Source: Artocarpus heterophyllus
Lineage: Eukaryota > Streptophyta > Magnoliopsida > Rosales > Moraceae
Reading direction: 5' to 3'
DNA length: 64,000 nt
NCBI GenBank assembly: GCA_025403435.1
Contig: CM046333.1
Coordinates: forward strand, 13,851,770 to 13,915,769
Positions 27,000-40,110 of this stretch are shown piece after piece (the first letter of the stretch is position 1; every line of letters begins with the position of its first letter). Under the pieces are notes generated by a model that searched no databases, was not told the DNA's origin, and worked only from the letters and a program-made list of their open reading frames with translations. A program made the position numbers and the translations under genes.

Positions 27000-28619
27000 T
27001 TCCGGAACAATAGCTCTTTGTTCTCAGACGCCGTGAGCTTCGCATTTCTTGAATCAGTTAGGTCAGTTCCCAGTTTTTCGCATTTGGATCTCCTACATGC
27101 CACATGTTTTTCCTTTTTCTTTGTTTTAATGGGTTTTAACCATTTGTTCAAAAATTAATTGTAGTAGTATTTTTAGTTGGTATTGGTTTAATTTCAATCA
27201 CAGTTCATAAAAAAATAGTATTTATTAATTCATAGTGGCCTTAGTGATTTGATATTTTTTTTTGGTCTTGTGAACATGGATTTCTAATTGCATGATTATC
27301 CATGGTTGATTTACGTCTTAAAATTTGATGACATGTTCGGCGGTTAGTCCAATGCTGATCCAAAAACTTTGACTACTATTTTTACGCTAGTTTCTTTTCA
27401 CTTAAATGTGTTGGCATGATAAAATCTGGAGGTGGGTCGATATAATTACGAAGATTGGGGCTTTTGAGAGTAATTTTAAGCAGGTGTACGGAAATACTTA
27501 TGAAAAAGGGAGGGACATGCTCAGACAAGTGTTCTTTTTGTTGAAAGTTGACCTCTAACTAATTGCATTGTCACTAATAGGGGATTGAAATGCGAAGAAT
27601 TGCACGGTGGGTACCAAGAAAAAGTAAAAATAAAAAACCCCATTGGCAATAAGTAGTTTTAGAATGCCGTATTTTCATCAAATTCCCTTTTTTTTTTTTT
27701 TTTTAGCGTGATGTGATTTAACAGTTAGAAAAGCGAAATACTGATACAGAATCGTTCTGCAGAAATTCATTTATAATAGCTTATTTTCTGAGGTTGAATT
27801 GCGGCCTTGTTTACGGAGGATCTGGTGGCGAGTCATGGCATTACTTATTAGTTTAAGGGGTTTATAGATAGAAAGATGTTGGTGTTATTGAATTGGGATA
27901 GGAATTGCCTTTGTGTGCATTATTGAGTTGCTAACATAAAAAGGTGTCTGGTACAGAAAAGATAGAAAGAGGGTCCTTTTGTTGAAAGTGAGCTCTAATC
28001 CTCTTTGTCCTGAATTGATGGGGATTGAAATGACCAAAAAGTGAAAGTGTGAGACCCACTTGAATGTTTCAAAAATGTTGTCGAACTTTCTCGAAATTTC
28101 GTACCCGACAAAAAGATACAATACATGTGGAAAACATTCCAAAATTATTCATGGCTACTATCTTTCTTTCAGAGAGGTTAGTGAACAAGTGTTTTTTGTT
28201 GGTCACTTTCCTTTGAAATTTAAGAACGGGCATTGTTTATGGGGTTTAACGCGCCAATACTGCATGAGAGTGTTCAACTAAAATAAAGACGTCCTTTTGG
28301 AGTGAATATGTTTGAAGTTTGTTGGTTCACTGCTGCAAAATGTGTGTGCGCGCGCACGCGTGTGTTTCATGTGTCCAATGGTCCACTGATTTCTATTTTA
28401 TTCAATTTAAAAATCTGTTCAGCTGGGGAGATTCTTAATCTTTTTGAAATGCTGAAGTTTTCTTCTAGTTTCAAGGATGATTAAAATGCTTTTCATTGTA
28501 GATACTGAATTTCTTGTACTAATTAAGCAATGACTTTGAGGGTACAATGAAAATAGAACCAATGCAGAGATATGAGAATTCGAGGTTTTTATTTTTTGTA
28601 GGAGTCCCGTTTAAAAACT
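27000..28619 (+). other. 5' leader and first intron of the Sec14-like gene
   Basis: A likely non-coding exon ends at 27061 (AGTTAG|GTCAGT). A long T-rich intron follows to TTTTTTGTAG at 28601. Exon 2 then supplies 18 untranslated bases before the ATG. The leader exon is inferred from splice signals; its 5' end is unknown. Confidence 0.45.
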
Positions 28620-30580
28620 ATGAGTTCAAGCATTAAGAAATCTCCTTCAAACGGCAGTGAGAAGATTTTAGCATCAGAAGAACAGCAGGCAAAGGTATCT
28701 TTAGTCATTCTCCTATGCGTATCCATAAATAAGTCCTCTTCTTTGATTTCAAGAAGTTAAAAAGAAGAAAGGTGCAATCAAATAAAAGAACAACTCAATG
28801 CTTTTTCACTTTTGCAGGTTAACGAGGTGAGGAGGTTGATAGGGGCGTTGCCAGATAAGTTGTCCATATATTGTTCTGATGCAACAATTCGTCGATATTT
28901 AACAGCAAGAAACTGGAATGTCAAGAAGGCAACTAAGATGCTGAAAGAAAGCTTAAAGTGGAGGTCGGAATACAAACCGGAGGAGATTCGCTGGGTGTGC
29001 TGCTGGAACTTTGGCCTATGGTTTTGTGCTTTGGTATTTCAAGCTTGGTTTAATTATTCTTCAAGAGATAATGTTATTCTTGCAATCTCATTTGTGATGT
29101 AGGAAGAGATAGCTCATGAAGCAGAAACCGGCAAAATTTACAGATCAAGTTACACCGACAAGCATGGAAGAACAGTTCTGGTCATGAGACCTAGTTTCGA
29201 GGTTTCCTCCAATTCCTCTGTGCATATACCTTCTGTGAAGTTTCTATTAGTCTGCTCTCCATGAAGCTACATTTATAAGTCATGTTCCTTACCCTTTGGA
29301 AAACCATTAGAGTAGTAGCTCTGTTAGAGTTGGGATCACATCTAATAGAAATGGGCTCCACATGTAGGCCTGTCCCTCACGTGGGACACACCTCTACTAG
29401 ATGTGGCGTCCAACACCACTGGAGCTTATCAGCTTTTCTTTGCCATATTGCGTCCATCTAGTCAAGTGTTCTGATAGATACTTGTTGCGCGAAGAATTTC
29501 ATAGGATAGACTACCTACAACGACAATTTCTTGAGAATTGCTTATTTTCATGCATGTACTACTTGAGAAATGGTTGAATGGAGACACCTATTGAAGCACA
29601 TAGATGTATTGGCTCACAATAATTATGCTTGAGTTGATTTTTTGAATTATTATTTTATTGCAGAACTCAAAGTCAACTAAAGGAAAAATTAGGTATTTGT
29701 GTTATTGCATGGAGAACGCTGTCTTGAATCTACAAGCAGATCAGGAGCAGATGGTTTGGCTGATTGACTTTCAGGGTTACAATCTGTCGCATATCTCGGT
29801 GAACGTGACACGGGAAACTGCCCATGTTTTGCAAGATCGCTATCCAGAACGCTTAGGTCTTGCAATACTTTATAATCCGCCTAAGTTCTTTGAAGCCTTT
29901 CTGGACGGTATGGCCTCTTTATCGTTAAGTTTCCATAATCACATTCAGCATTTCTTTTCCCCTGTATTAGTACCGAGATTTGTGCATTTTCGCATTGGAG
30001 GCATGTCAAAACGTATTTTTCATTGATGTTTTGACACTGTGCACCATATGCCATTTATATTGTTCTTCTACTTTTCCCTTTCTTTTACGGGTGCTATTAT
30101 TGCATGCTGGTCTAGTGTCAGTTTTCATATTGTGTTACTAAGACACCAAAGAATGTAAAATTCCAGATAGTGAAGCCTTTCCTGGAGCCAAAAACTCGCA
30201 ATAAAGTCAAGTTTGTTTATTCGGATGATCTTAACACTAAGAAGATAATGGAGGATCTGTTTGACATGGATCAGCTGGAGTCTGGATTTGGTGGGAATAA
30301 CGATACAGGTTTTGACATAAATAAGTATGCGGAGAGAATGAAAGAGGATGACAAAAAAATGCCTCTTTTCTGGACACGAACAGATCCTCCCTTGGCAGCC
30401 CCTCAACCAGTTCCAACCGACACGCCATCATTGGATTCTATCAACTTAGACGCAGATTGTGATCCTTCCGACAGTGAGAAGGTGAACAGTCCTCCATCAC
30501 ATGGGGTAGAATCAGACATGGCATTCCCGGATCACGATAATAAGCATGCAGCCACTGGCAGTACAAATCCTCCTGAATAG
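28620..30580 (+). CDS. Sec14-like CRAL-TRIO domain protein
   Basis: Five coding exons: 28620-28694, 28818-28994, 29103-29201, 29664-29907, 30171-30580, giving 334 aa. A short polar N-terminus (MSSSIKKSPSNGSEK) is followed by a CRAL-TRIO N-terminal helical region (about 26-85, with RRYLTARNWNVKKATKML) and the lipid-binding CRAL-TRIO fold (about 95-230, with WLIDFQGYNL, RYPERLGLAILYNPPKFFE and KPFLEPKT). An acidic, Pro/Ser-rich tail of about 80 residues closes the protein. The family binds phosphatidylinositol, phosphatidylcholine or other hydrophobic ligands and moves or presents them at membranes. The ligand here cannot be told. There is no GOLD or nodulin extension, so it belongs with the short Sec14-only plant proteins. 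The last intron has two competing acceptors; only the second (AG at 30169-30170) keeps the frame. Confidence 0.88.
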
Positions 30581-31966
30581 GAGGTGCATTGAGTGAAAAT
30601 AATGACGAGTATTATGTCGTGTGTAATCCTAGTAGTTGAGGTATGGTAAGTCGGCTGAATAGAAATATTAGTCTTTACTGACACCTCTTTGATTGTTCAT
30701 TCAGTAACTTAAAAATCCTCAAGATTTTTTTGTAAAACTTCAAGCTCTCAACTGGTGTTGTTCCTGTTTGGACATTTCATGAATTGATTTCATCTCTTGT
30801 GAGTCAATCAAATTCCATTTCCTCCATACAATGGGTTGAGCACAATTTTGTGTGAAGCAGGTTTATTCAGCCATCCCGCACTGCATGCTCATCTTTGTAT
30901 TTATACAAGATACTCTACTGGTAATGCATGTTTCTGAACATCAAATTGTGTCAAATATATCAAATTGAAAAAAAAAAATGCAAATTTGAAGGTAATATCA
31001 ATTCCATAATTTTTTCTACATTATGAAACAAGGCTCCTTATTCTTCCTTAAAGATGAGATTCAAGAGACCATTTATAGAGTGCTTAAAAAAGTAGTTAAA
31101 ACCAATAGTTTAAACTGTGAACCATAAAGCTTTTACATATTACAGTTCTTAAACTTCAACTGATGGTTCAAATTAGTCTTCAAAACACACTATAGAGAAC
31201 AATTAAAACCTAGTCATCTTATCAGATCCCATGTCAAAAGAGAATCATAGAGAAATCCCTGTCAAGTCCACTTCGTTGATCATTGGCGAATAATGGACTG
31301 TCATATTTGTACAAAAGCTTCTTATCAAGACCTTGTAAATAGATATCTCTGACCATTCACACACATGGAGACTGAAAACAGTGGATTTGACGATTACCCA
31401 TCACACATCTTTATACAATTATTTCAACCAAAAAAAAAAAAAAAGCTTATTTGGGCTTATTTAAAATTTTGGGTCCTTTTAACAGCACCAATCCACACCA
31501 TCATGAAATTGCACACTCAAAATAACAAAATATCAAAAAGCGGTACTGTAATTTGAGCTTTCAAAACTGTAAATAAGCTAGAACTAAACATATGAACTTT
31601 ACAAAGATTTAAGCATAAAACTATTTCACATGGCTACCACATGGACCTAAAAAGTAACAAAACTAGGAGGGTGCATGAGAACATTACATAGAAGCCAGAG
31701 GGAGGCAACATTTTGCTTTCACGCTGATAACTACAGCCACATGTTTTACACAAAATCAGATTTTCCCATTACAGCAATTTTCTCACTTGGAACCTTGTCA
31801 ACACAATAATAGGTGTCAACAACAGTTAATTACAAGCCCCTGAAAAAGCAAAAGAAAAGAAAATGAGGGAGCATATTTTTCTTTCTTTAAAATCACAACA
31901 ACCATTAATTGACCCCCATCTAATTAAAAGCACTTTTTTGCTCACCTCGTACGCTAAAACAACATA
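30581..31966. other. Intergenic between convergent genes
   Basis: Lies between the 3' ends of the Sec14-like gene (+) and the phosphoglycerate mutase gene (-), so it holds both 3' UTRs. One copy of the dispersed short repeat is present. No gene seen. Confidence 0.5.
31092..31185. repeat. Dispersed short repeat, copy 4 (partial)
   Basis: Holds ACCATAAAGCTTTTACATA followed by TTACAGTTCTTAAAC, the family core, in a shortened form. Confidence 0.4.
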
Positions 31967-34900
31967 TTAATTAACCATCTCATCTAACTTCTGCCTGTAG
32001 AGTGCCAAAGTCTGCAATAAAAATTTCCAAGTACATGAGACAAGCAATGGATGGAACAACAAAAATACAAGCAGATCTGAAACAAGTAGGCAATACCCTG
32101 GTGTAAGCATAGACCCCAGCCTCAGAAGGTGCAACTGGGCTTCCCCTCCTGATGAATCTACCTTCTTTGAAAATGTAAAGCATTGGTATTCCAGTCGATA
32201 ATTCTAAACTAATAACCTGACAAGACATGGACATGACAGTGTTAAGATCGTTCTTATTGCTACAGGAAAAAAAAAAAAAAAAGAGGTGTTAAAAATCCCA
32301 ACTTTTTTATGCTAACTCATAACAGCAAGTTTTCATCTTTTCATTGATAGAAGCAATTATTTAACATTAACAGAATGGTATAGATTTCTAATCACCTCTT
32401 GGGAAGTTAGTTTGTCAAGATACATAATGATGGACCTTAGTGAATTCCCATGAGCAGCAATCATCACATTCTTTCCACAGAGAAGTTGGGGTTCAATCTG
32501 CAGTGAGTGAGGTATATCAGCAATCAAATGCTATGTAATGATGGCGACTTTCAAGAACTGCAGATTTGCATCGAAAAAATGGATGTAGCACGAACAGACA
32601 GGAGAACTAGATAATAAGAACCAAAGAGTTTAACGCATACTTCAACTTTAAAATAAGCAACAGCCCTTTCAGCACACATTTCCAAGCTCTCGCCATTTGG
32701 AGGCGGTGTGTCGTAACTCCGACGCCACTCATGAACTTGTTCCTTCCCATATCTATCTGCTGTTTCCTGCTTATTGAGACCTTGTAATTCCCCGTACCTG
32801 AGAAGAATAGTTTGTTAGTCATGCATGGTTGTTTGAAGAAAAGAACAATTTCAAGACAAAAAATGAGAAAGATCAAAGGAAGAATTAGTACATTCTTTCA
32901 TTCAGTCTCCAAGATGCTATGACTGGAATGGACTGCTTTTTGGTGTCTTCACTAAAAATTTGACTCCAAGCTCTTGCCTGTTCGCTTTCATTATGTATAA
33001 TGATAGGCACCTACAGAAAAATTAATGGAAACATGTCAGCAGATTAAGTTGTTGAGCTTGGAAAGATTTCGGATGAAAAACTTGAATGAAGAAGAAAAGT
33101 GCAGAGAAAGATGCAGAGAAAGACGAAGAAAGAGAGAACAATTTTTATTCAATATTCGTGTGTTACAACACAATGAGTATTCCCTTTTTATACTTTTATA
33201 CAAGTGGACCAATAAGTTGTAACAGAAACTAACTTGGAGAAACTAAAAGCGTACAGCTCAGCAACTAACTAACTAATTCAATTAATAACCTGTAACAAAA
33301 TTCTAACAACATTCTAATCTCTAAAACTCCCCCTCAAGATGGACAGTAAAGATCTTTTACAGCCATCTTGGAAAGAAGTGGAAACAAGGAAGTGCTTGGT
33401 AATGGCTTAGTAAAAACGTCTGCGAGCTAGTGTTGGGATCGAATAGGAAGGAGCTTGATGGAACCATCTGCGACTTTGTCACGAACAAAATGACAGTCTA
33501 TCTCAATGTGTTTAGTTCGTTCGTCAAAAATAGGACTGGAAGCAATGTGAATGGCTGCCTGGTTGTCACAAAAAAAAAAAAGAGCTAGTGCAGAAGATTC
33601 TATACATAAATCCTTTAGTAGCTGTTTAAGCCATATAACTTCACTTGTGGTTACAGCCAATGCTCGATACTCGGCTTTAGCAAATGATCGAGAGATTGTA
33701 GATTGCTTCTTGGATTTCTAGGAGACCAATGAGTCCCCCAAGAACACACAAAAACCAGTTGTTGACTTACGGGTATCAAGGCAAGATCCCCAATCAGCAT
33801 CGAAGAAAGCCTTTAGTTGTAAAGTGGAATTAGTTGAGAAGAATAAGCCTTGACCAGGGTGAGACTCAAGATATCGAAGCAGATAATGAGTAGCTTGTAA
33901 ATGAGGAACACGAGGTTGTGCAACAAACTGGCTTAATTTATGTACTGCATAAGTGATATCAGGTCTAGAAAGAGTTAGAAACAATAAACGACCAATAAGT
34001 CTTCGATATTGTGTGACGTCTTGTAATGGATCACCATCAGTGGTATTCAACTTTAAGTTCGGATCCATAGGGACTGATGTAGGTTTTGAAGCTAAGAAAC
34101 CAGTGTCCTCAAGAAGTTGCAAAGGATAATGTCTTTGAGAAAGCCCAATGCCTTTGGTGGATCTAGCTATTTCAAGACCAAGAAAGTATTCTAAAGTTCC
34201 TAAGTCTTTAAGCTTGAACTGAGTGTGCAAGATATGTTTGAGTGAATCAAGAGTCTCAATGGATGGACCTGTGATTATAATGTCATCAACATAGACCAAA
34301 AGTGCCACAAATGAGCTACCCGAGCCTTTAGTGAATAAAGAATAATCTAATTTGGACTGTGTGAATCCAAAGGTTAGAAGAGAATTTGAAAATTTTAAAC
34401 ACCATTGTCGTGAGGCCTTTTTAAGTCCGTAGATGGACTTGTGTAATTTGCAAACGAGCTTGCCTTCTCGCTTGGAATGCTCCCCCTTTTCTGCCATAAC
34501 CAAGAGGAAGGTCCATGTAGACTTCTTCAAATAAATCCCCATTGAGAAGTGCATTGTTGACATCCAATTGAGTCATATGCCAGGATTTACATGCTGCCAA
34601 AGAAAGAAGAACTTTCACAATAACTAATTTTGCTACCGGTGAGAATGTATCAGTAAAGTCTACACCTTCTTGTTAAGTGTAACCTTTGGCGTCTAGTCGT
34701 GCTTTATGGCGTTCAATAGATCCATCGGACTTGTATTTGATTTTGCACACCCACTTGCATCCAATGGTATGCTTACCTGCAGGTAAAGGAACCATGGACC
34801 AAGTGTGATTTGACTCCATTGCATCTAATTCAGTCTGCATAGCTTCTCTCCAGTGTTGAAATGTAACTGTTTGATGATAGAATTGAGGTTCGAATTGAGA

Positions 34901-37900
34901 AGATACTGTCATGGCCAAAGTTTTATAAGAAGGTGACAAAGTGTCATACGTTAGATAGTCAGATAGTGGATATTTTGTTGGTGTGGTTGTGGTGTTTTGA
35001 TGAGCTAATAAGCTGCAGTGAAAATCTCTAAGATATGATGGAGGTTTGGTAGATCTAGAGGACCGTCTGAGATGGATAGTGTCTAGTATTGGGTTGGTTT
35101 GCGTAGGTTGAGGATGAATGTTTTCATTCTGCAGAGAAGATGGATCTGAGACAGGTTGTTTAGTGGGATGAGGAATTGGAAGTGGCTAGAGTGTTGGTAA
35201 TGGAATTACAAAATTGGAAGAAGGATCCTCTAATGTATCTGCTGCAACAATAGAGTGAAAAGGGAATACTTTCTCATGAAAAATTACATCTCTAGACACA
35301 AAGACTTCTTTTGAATGAACATCAAGCAGTTTGTAACCTTTCATTCCTGTAGGATACCCAATGAAGACAAATAAGCGAGCTCTAGGCTGAAACTTTGTAC
35401 GATGTGCAGAAAGAGTGGATGCAAATGCTAAGCATCCAAAAACTCGAAAGAAAGAATAGTCAACCAAGGATTTGTAAAGAAGCTCATAAGGTGTCTTGTT
35501 GATTAAGTATGTGGCAGTGAGGATGCATTCATTCCAGTATTGGATGTGAATCCGTGACTGAAAGTATAAAGCTCGAGCAACATTCAACAAATGTTGATGT
35601 TTTCTTTCCACTACTAAATTTTGTTGAGGTGTCTCAACACAAGAAAACTAATGCAAAACTCCCTTTTCATTGAAAAATTCAGACAAATTTAGTTCTCTAG
35701 CATTGTCAGATCTAAAGACTTTAATCTTGCAGCAAACTGAGTCTCAATCGTGTTGAAGAATTTGGCAATAACAGTACCTACATTAGACTTTTGTTTGAGC
35801 ATGAGAACCCATGTGAATCTAGTAGAGTCATCAACCAAAGTCGGAAAAAATTTATGACCTGAATGAGAGGTTACATGATATGGCCCCCAAATATCACAAT
35901 GAACCAAGTCAAATGGTAAAGCAGACATATTGTTGTGTGATACAAATGACAAACGCCTTTGTTTGGCTAGAGGACAAATGTAACACAAATCAGATTGCTT
36001 GGTAGATATATCTCCACAATTCAGTTGTTTCTTTAAAACTTTTAGCCTTCTTGAGGATAAATGGCCAAGTCTATTATGCCACACATGTGTTGAAACAGAG
36101 TTGACTAAAATTAGTGTGCCTAGTCTCAAGTTGTTTGAATCCAACACATAGAGATCAGCCAATTTGCTACCCTTGCCAATCGTCATCTAGTTGTTGAGTT
36201 CCTGAATCATAAAATGATCAGGATAAAAACTCACAATGAGCCTAGATTTACTTGTGAGAGCACTGACAGATAGCAAATTAAACTTGAACTGTGGAAAATA
36301 TAGAACATCTCGAAGAATTTGTTGAGAGCTCAACTTAATGTCTCCAGAGAAATGAGCCTCAATGCTCATGTGATTTGGTAAAGTAATAGTAGAGTTTTTG
36401 ATTGGATTTAGGAACATAAAGGCATCAGCATGACAACATATGCGCCTAGATGCACCAGAATCTACTATCCAGTATCTTGAAGAGCAAAATGTTGGATTCA
36501 AAGAAACAGAAAAGCAAGTACTTTTTGAACAAGAGCCGGTTCCCATATCTTGCTGATCTGTGGTTGTAGAAAAGGCAGCCATGTGATTTGAAAGCATACT
36601 CATCAACTGTTGATATTGGCTGCTGTTTAGATTGTGCAAAAAGTCTCCAATGGGTCCAGATGACTCGTTACTCAGATTTTCAGTACCAACATGATTCATG
36701 ACTTGATTAACCGAAGTAGTTGTTTGTGAATTAGTTCTTTGACGTTGTTTATATCCCGGGGGATATCCATGAAGCTTACAGCACTTTTCAACAGTATGCC
36801 CGTGAAAGTTGCAGTGAGTACAACAAGGTCTATCTCTTTTCTGACTTTTATACCCACCATTATTGGAACCTTGTGCCTCATGTCCTCCCCCAACACGTTT
36901 GGAATTGTCACTCTTGGCAGCAAATGCCATACTATTGGAAGACTCATTATTGACAGAAAGAACAATCTTTCTCTGACGTTCTTCTTGAGAAATTAGAGAA
37001 AAGACTTTGGTTATAGGTGGCAAAGGATCCATTAACAAAAGTTGACCTCTCACTTGTGCAAAAGTATCATTCAGACCCATTAGAAAAGCCATTATATACT
37101 ATGTTTGATAGTAAACATTAGGTTCTTTCACTCCTCCACAAGAACATTTTCCACAGGCGCACATAGGCCTAAAATTAGTTAATTCTTCCCACAGAGTCTT
37201 CAATTTTGTAAAGTAAACACTCACAGAATTCTGTTCTTGAGTAAGATTTATCAACTCCCGTCGCAATTGAAAAATCCTCGGTCCATTACTTTGTTGGAAT
37301 CGATCTTTGAGATCCAACTAGATTTCATGAGCAGATTTAGAATAAATTATGCTAGCGCATATCTCTTTAGACACAGAGTTCAATATCCAAGAAATCACCA
37401 TGCTGTTGTTTCGAATCCACGAATTTAAAAGAGTTAGGTCATTACTTGCTGGTTTCTCAATGGATCCGTCAATGAATCCAAGTTTGTTCTCGACGGACAG
37501 AGCAAGAGTCATTGCTCAGCTCCAGGAGGCATAGTTATCTCCTGTTAGTTGTTGCGAAACGAGCATCAACCCTGGACTATCAGAATGGTGCAAGAAGTAT
37601 GGATTCGAAGGATCATCCATGGCGGGCTTGCCATCGGATCCGTTGGAACTTCCAAAACCAGGAGTTTCCATGGCGGAGAAAAGGAATGACAGGAAGAAGC
37701 GAAGAAGAAAAGCAGGATCAAGCTGAAATCATGCAGCGATCGAGCCTCTCTGATACCACGTTGAGCTTGGAAAGATTTTGGATGAAAAACTTGAATGAAG
37801 AAGAAAAGTGTAGAGAAAGATGCAGAGAAAGACGAAGAAAGAGAGAACAATTTTCATTCAATATTCATGTGTGTTACAGCACAATGAGTATTCCCTTTTT

Positions 37901-39097
37901 ATACTATTATACAAGTGGACCAATAAGTTATAACAGAAACTAACTTGGAGAAACTAAAGTTGTACAGCTCAGCAACTAACTAACTAATTCAATTAATATC
38001 TGTAACAAAATTCTAACAACATGCTAACCTCTAAAATAAGTGCCCATCAAATTCTTAGGCCTTGTTGGTAACACTTAGCATTTCTTGTTAATACCTTTGA
38101 AGAAAATATGGTACATATTAGCGTTTTCCGTTTCTACAAACAAAAGATGAAGAATTCTTTGGTAAGGTGCATAAAAAAGGTACCAATAGGCACAGTTTTG
38201 AACCATCATTATATTTTCAAAATGTGATATGATTCTAATGTGAATTGACCTTTAAAACTGTCTTATCAATTGATACCCTACCATAAAAATTAGCTTTGGT
38301 AAGGCCTTAGTTAACAAGACTCTCTAACATCTAATTGCTTATCCATGCCAAGTAATGCACTAATGACCATTACTGACAAACCTTGTTCAAAATACACATG
38401 AACATCAGATGCATACCATAATACGCTTACTAAACGTGCATAAATTTCTGTTTTCTAACACCGGAAAAGTCCCCGAAATTACCTTCTTACGACGGTGCTG
38501 AGTCATGGCAAGCATAGCAGTCATTTGTGCGCGGATTAGCGCAGACGTATAGATCATGTCGATAGGTATGTTACTAATTCTCTTGCCAGCTTCAATAGCC
38601 TCCTCCACACCCTTTTTGGTCAGAGGCACATCAACACAGCCCGTGAATAAGTTCTTCTCATTCCACAATGACTCGCCGTGTCGTATCAGAATCAAAGCTG
38701 CTTCATCTGAAAACGACATCGAATTACCAATTTCAGCCAAGAAAAAAACGCATACAATGATTAATAACACCTGACATTTTTCACATGGCGTTAACATTTT
38801 GTGACGTTTAAGGAGTGACTTACTAGATTTCTTCTGAGGTTCACTAGTGTTCTTGTTTGAGGGGGACAAAACTGGATCAACAACCGATGTTTGTGAAACC
38901 GTGGCTTGAATTACACCAAAGTTTCTAGAGCTAGACCTCTGATGACATGGTTTTTTTGATAGTCCAAATTCGAGCTTGAAACCCTTTAATGGTAATCTCA
39001 CTACACCATCCCCAATCTCTTGGGGAAGGCCTGAGCTTTTCAAGTAACTGTGTGACTGAATAATTCCAATTCCTTGATGAAATGCTGTGGCAGCCAT
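31967..39097 (-). CDS. Plastid-type 2,3-bisphosphoglycerate-dependent phosphoglycerate mutase
   Basis: Seven coding exons on the minus strand: 39097-38824, 38706-38483, 33010-32892, 32797-32641, 32497-32396, 32216-32097, 32011-31967, giving 346 aa with consistent phases. Residues 1 to about 75 are Ser-rich and basic, a likely plastid transit peptide. The mature part is a GpmA-type histidine phosphatase: [13 protein letters not shown] with the phospho-accepting His101, ENR-type acid in NERMYGELQG (Glu204), and AAHGNSLR with His274. The enzyme interconverts 3- and 2-phosphoglycerate through a phosphohistidine. Plant cytosolic glycolysis mainly uses the unrelated cofactor-independent mutase, so this copy is the plastid RHG-type form also known in Arabidopsis (At1g22170/At1g78050 kind). 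Intron 2 is 5,472 bp because a Copia element sits in it. All catalytic residues are present, so the gene looks functional. Confidence 0.92.
33050..33326 (-). repeat. 3' LTR of the intronic Copia element
   Basis: 277 bp; in element orientation runs TTTTAGAG...GCTCAACA. The first bases are TT rather than TG in both LTRs. Confidence 0.9.
33327..33335 (-). other. Polypurine tract
   Basis: Minus strand GAGGGGGAG directly before the 3' LTR, the expected plus-strand DNA primer site. Confidence 0.8.
33427..37512 (-). pseudogene. Disrupted Copia gag-pol polyprotein
   Basis: On the minus strand: gag with UBN2-like segments (37512-37099), a CCHC zinc knuckle [14 protein letters not shown] and protease WIVDSGAS (37092-36187), integrase zinc region and first catalytic Asp (CDIWGPY, 36186-35689), the rest of integrase ([12 protein letters not shown], 35611-35186), RT start (34939-34673), RT core with [20 protein letters not shown] and YVDDIIITG (34618-33718), and an RNase H tail (33660-33427). 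In-frame stops separate gag pieces near 37315, 37095 and 36187, and frameshifts or stops lie near 35690, 35180 and 34670. The product cannot be made as one protein. Described as a degraded copy only. Confidence 0.88.
37745..37758 (-). other. Primer-binding site (tRNA-Met type)
   Basis: Minus strand TGGTATCAGAGAGG abuts the 5' LTR and matches the 3' end complement of initiator tRNA-Met except near its end. Confidence 0.85.
37759..38036 (-). repeat. 5' LTR of the intronic Copia element
   Basis: 278 bp copy of the LTR at 33050, with about 5% substitutions, a 2-base TG indel and a one-base indel. The outer CG at 37759 replaces the TG of the other copy. Confidence 0.9.
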
Positions 39098-40110
39098 TCT
39101 GAAAGTTCACAATATCCCATTTGGTAAGCATACATCACATACAACTAGTTCTTTCTTCTCTTCAACATGCCAAAAGTTAAGCACCAAGAAAAAACACCAT
39201 GACATTTAAATGATAAATCAGGTTGAGTAAAAAATGGATTCAAAGAAAGGAAAAGGGAAAAATATACTGAAATGGGATCTTAAGGTTCTGTGAAAACGTG
39301 CAACTTTCTCAGCCAAAAAAAAAATAGAGGCCTCAGGTTAAAGCCCACGTTGGATTATTATTATTATTATTATTATTATTATGATGTTGATCAAGTGATT
39401 CAATTTTTCAATCTCTTAAAAAGCATCAATTGGAGGAGATAAAAAGCACATTAGCGGCCAACCAACAGCTCATTTCGTCGGGATCATATCTAAATAAATG
39501 GAAGTCAAATTAAATTATCAAGGCAAAATAGGAAAAAAAGAAAAAAAAAAGGGAAAAGTTTTGGCATCAGCTAGAAAAAAACTGGTGCAATAAATACATT
39601 CGCATTGAAAAGGACTTATTTCCAATTACAGAAAATTAGAAATGGGATTTGCAAAAAAACAACTTTAGTTTCAAAAGAACCCGATTAATCAAAGAAAAAA
39701 TTAAAAAAATAAGAGTATACATATTTAATAACAAATTAAGCGCATAATGATCAGAGAAAAGCACAAACCCAGCAGCATCAGCAACAAATTAATAAAGAAC
39801 GGAGGAACCCAGAAACGAAAATGCCCAGAACGCAAAAAAAAAAAAAAAAAAATGAGAGTCGTGAATATGGAGACTATACCAAAGTTATATATATAGGCCA
39901 AGGCCAAGAAACAGAGGCAAAAAAAGAGAAAAAAGTGTAGAGGAGGTTAGAGTTTATTGCGAGAGAGATTGACGGAGAAGAAGATGCTGAGTTTACACAA
40001 GCTTTTACACTTCCGTTGTCAACCGACAAAATTGGAAGTACGTTGCATTTATATTTTGTATGGAAGAAATCGTTGTTGGGTGTTTTTGTCTTCAAATGTG
40101 CTATAAGAAC
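39098..40110 (-). promoter_or_regulatory. Leader and promoter region of the phosphoglycerate mutase gene
   Basis: On the minus strand the start codon follows GTGAACTTTCAG|A directly, so a leader intron probably ends one base before the ATG. TATATATATAAC at about 39885-39896 is a candidate TATA box, and CT-rich leader-like sequence lies at 39920-40000. Which of these marks the true start is unresolved. An (ATT)n tract lies within the region at 39354-39382. Confidence 0.4.
39354..39382. repeat. (ATT)n microsatellite
   Basis: About ten ATT units. Confidence 0.85.

Larger units (their letters stand above)
33050..38036 (-). mobile_element. Copia LTR retrotransposon inside the phosphoglycerate mutase intron 2
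   Basis: A full-length 4,987-bp element in the same orientation as the host gene. Its two LTRs (33050-33326 and 37759-38036) are flanked by the exact target duplication TAAGT (33045-33049 and 38037-38041). Next to the upstream LTR is a minus-strand primer site TGGTATCAGAGAGG, matching initiator tRNA-Met; next to the downstream LTR is the purine tract GAGGGGGAG. Domain order gag, protease, integrase, RT, RNase H defines Ty1/copia. LTRs differ at about 14 of 276 aligned bases plus two small indels, so it is not recent. The coding part is broken, so it is non-autonomous. Confidence 0.93.
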
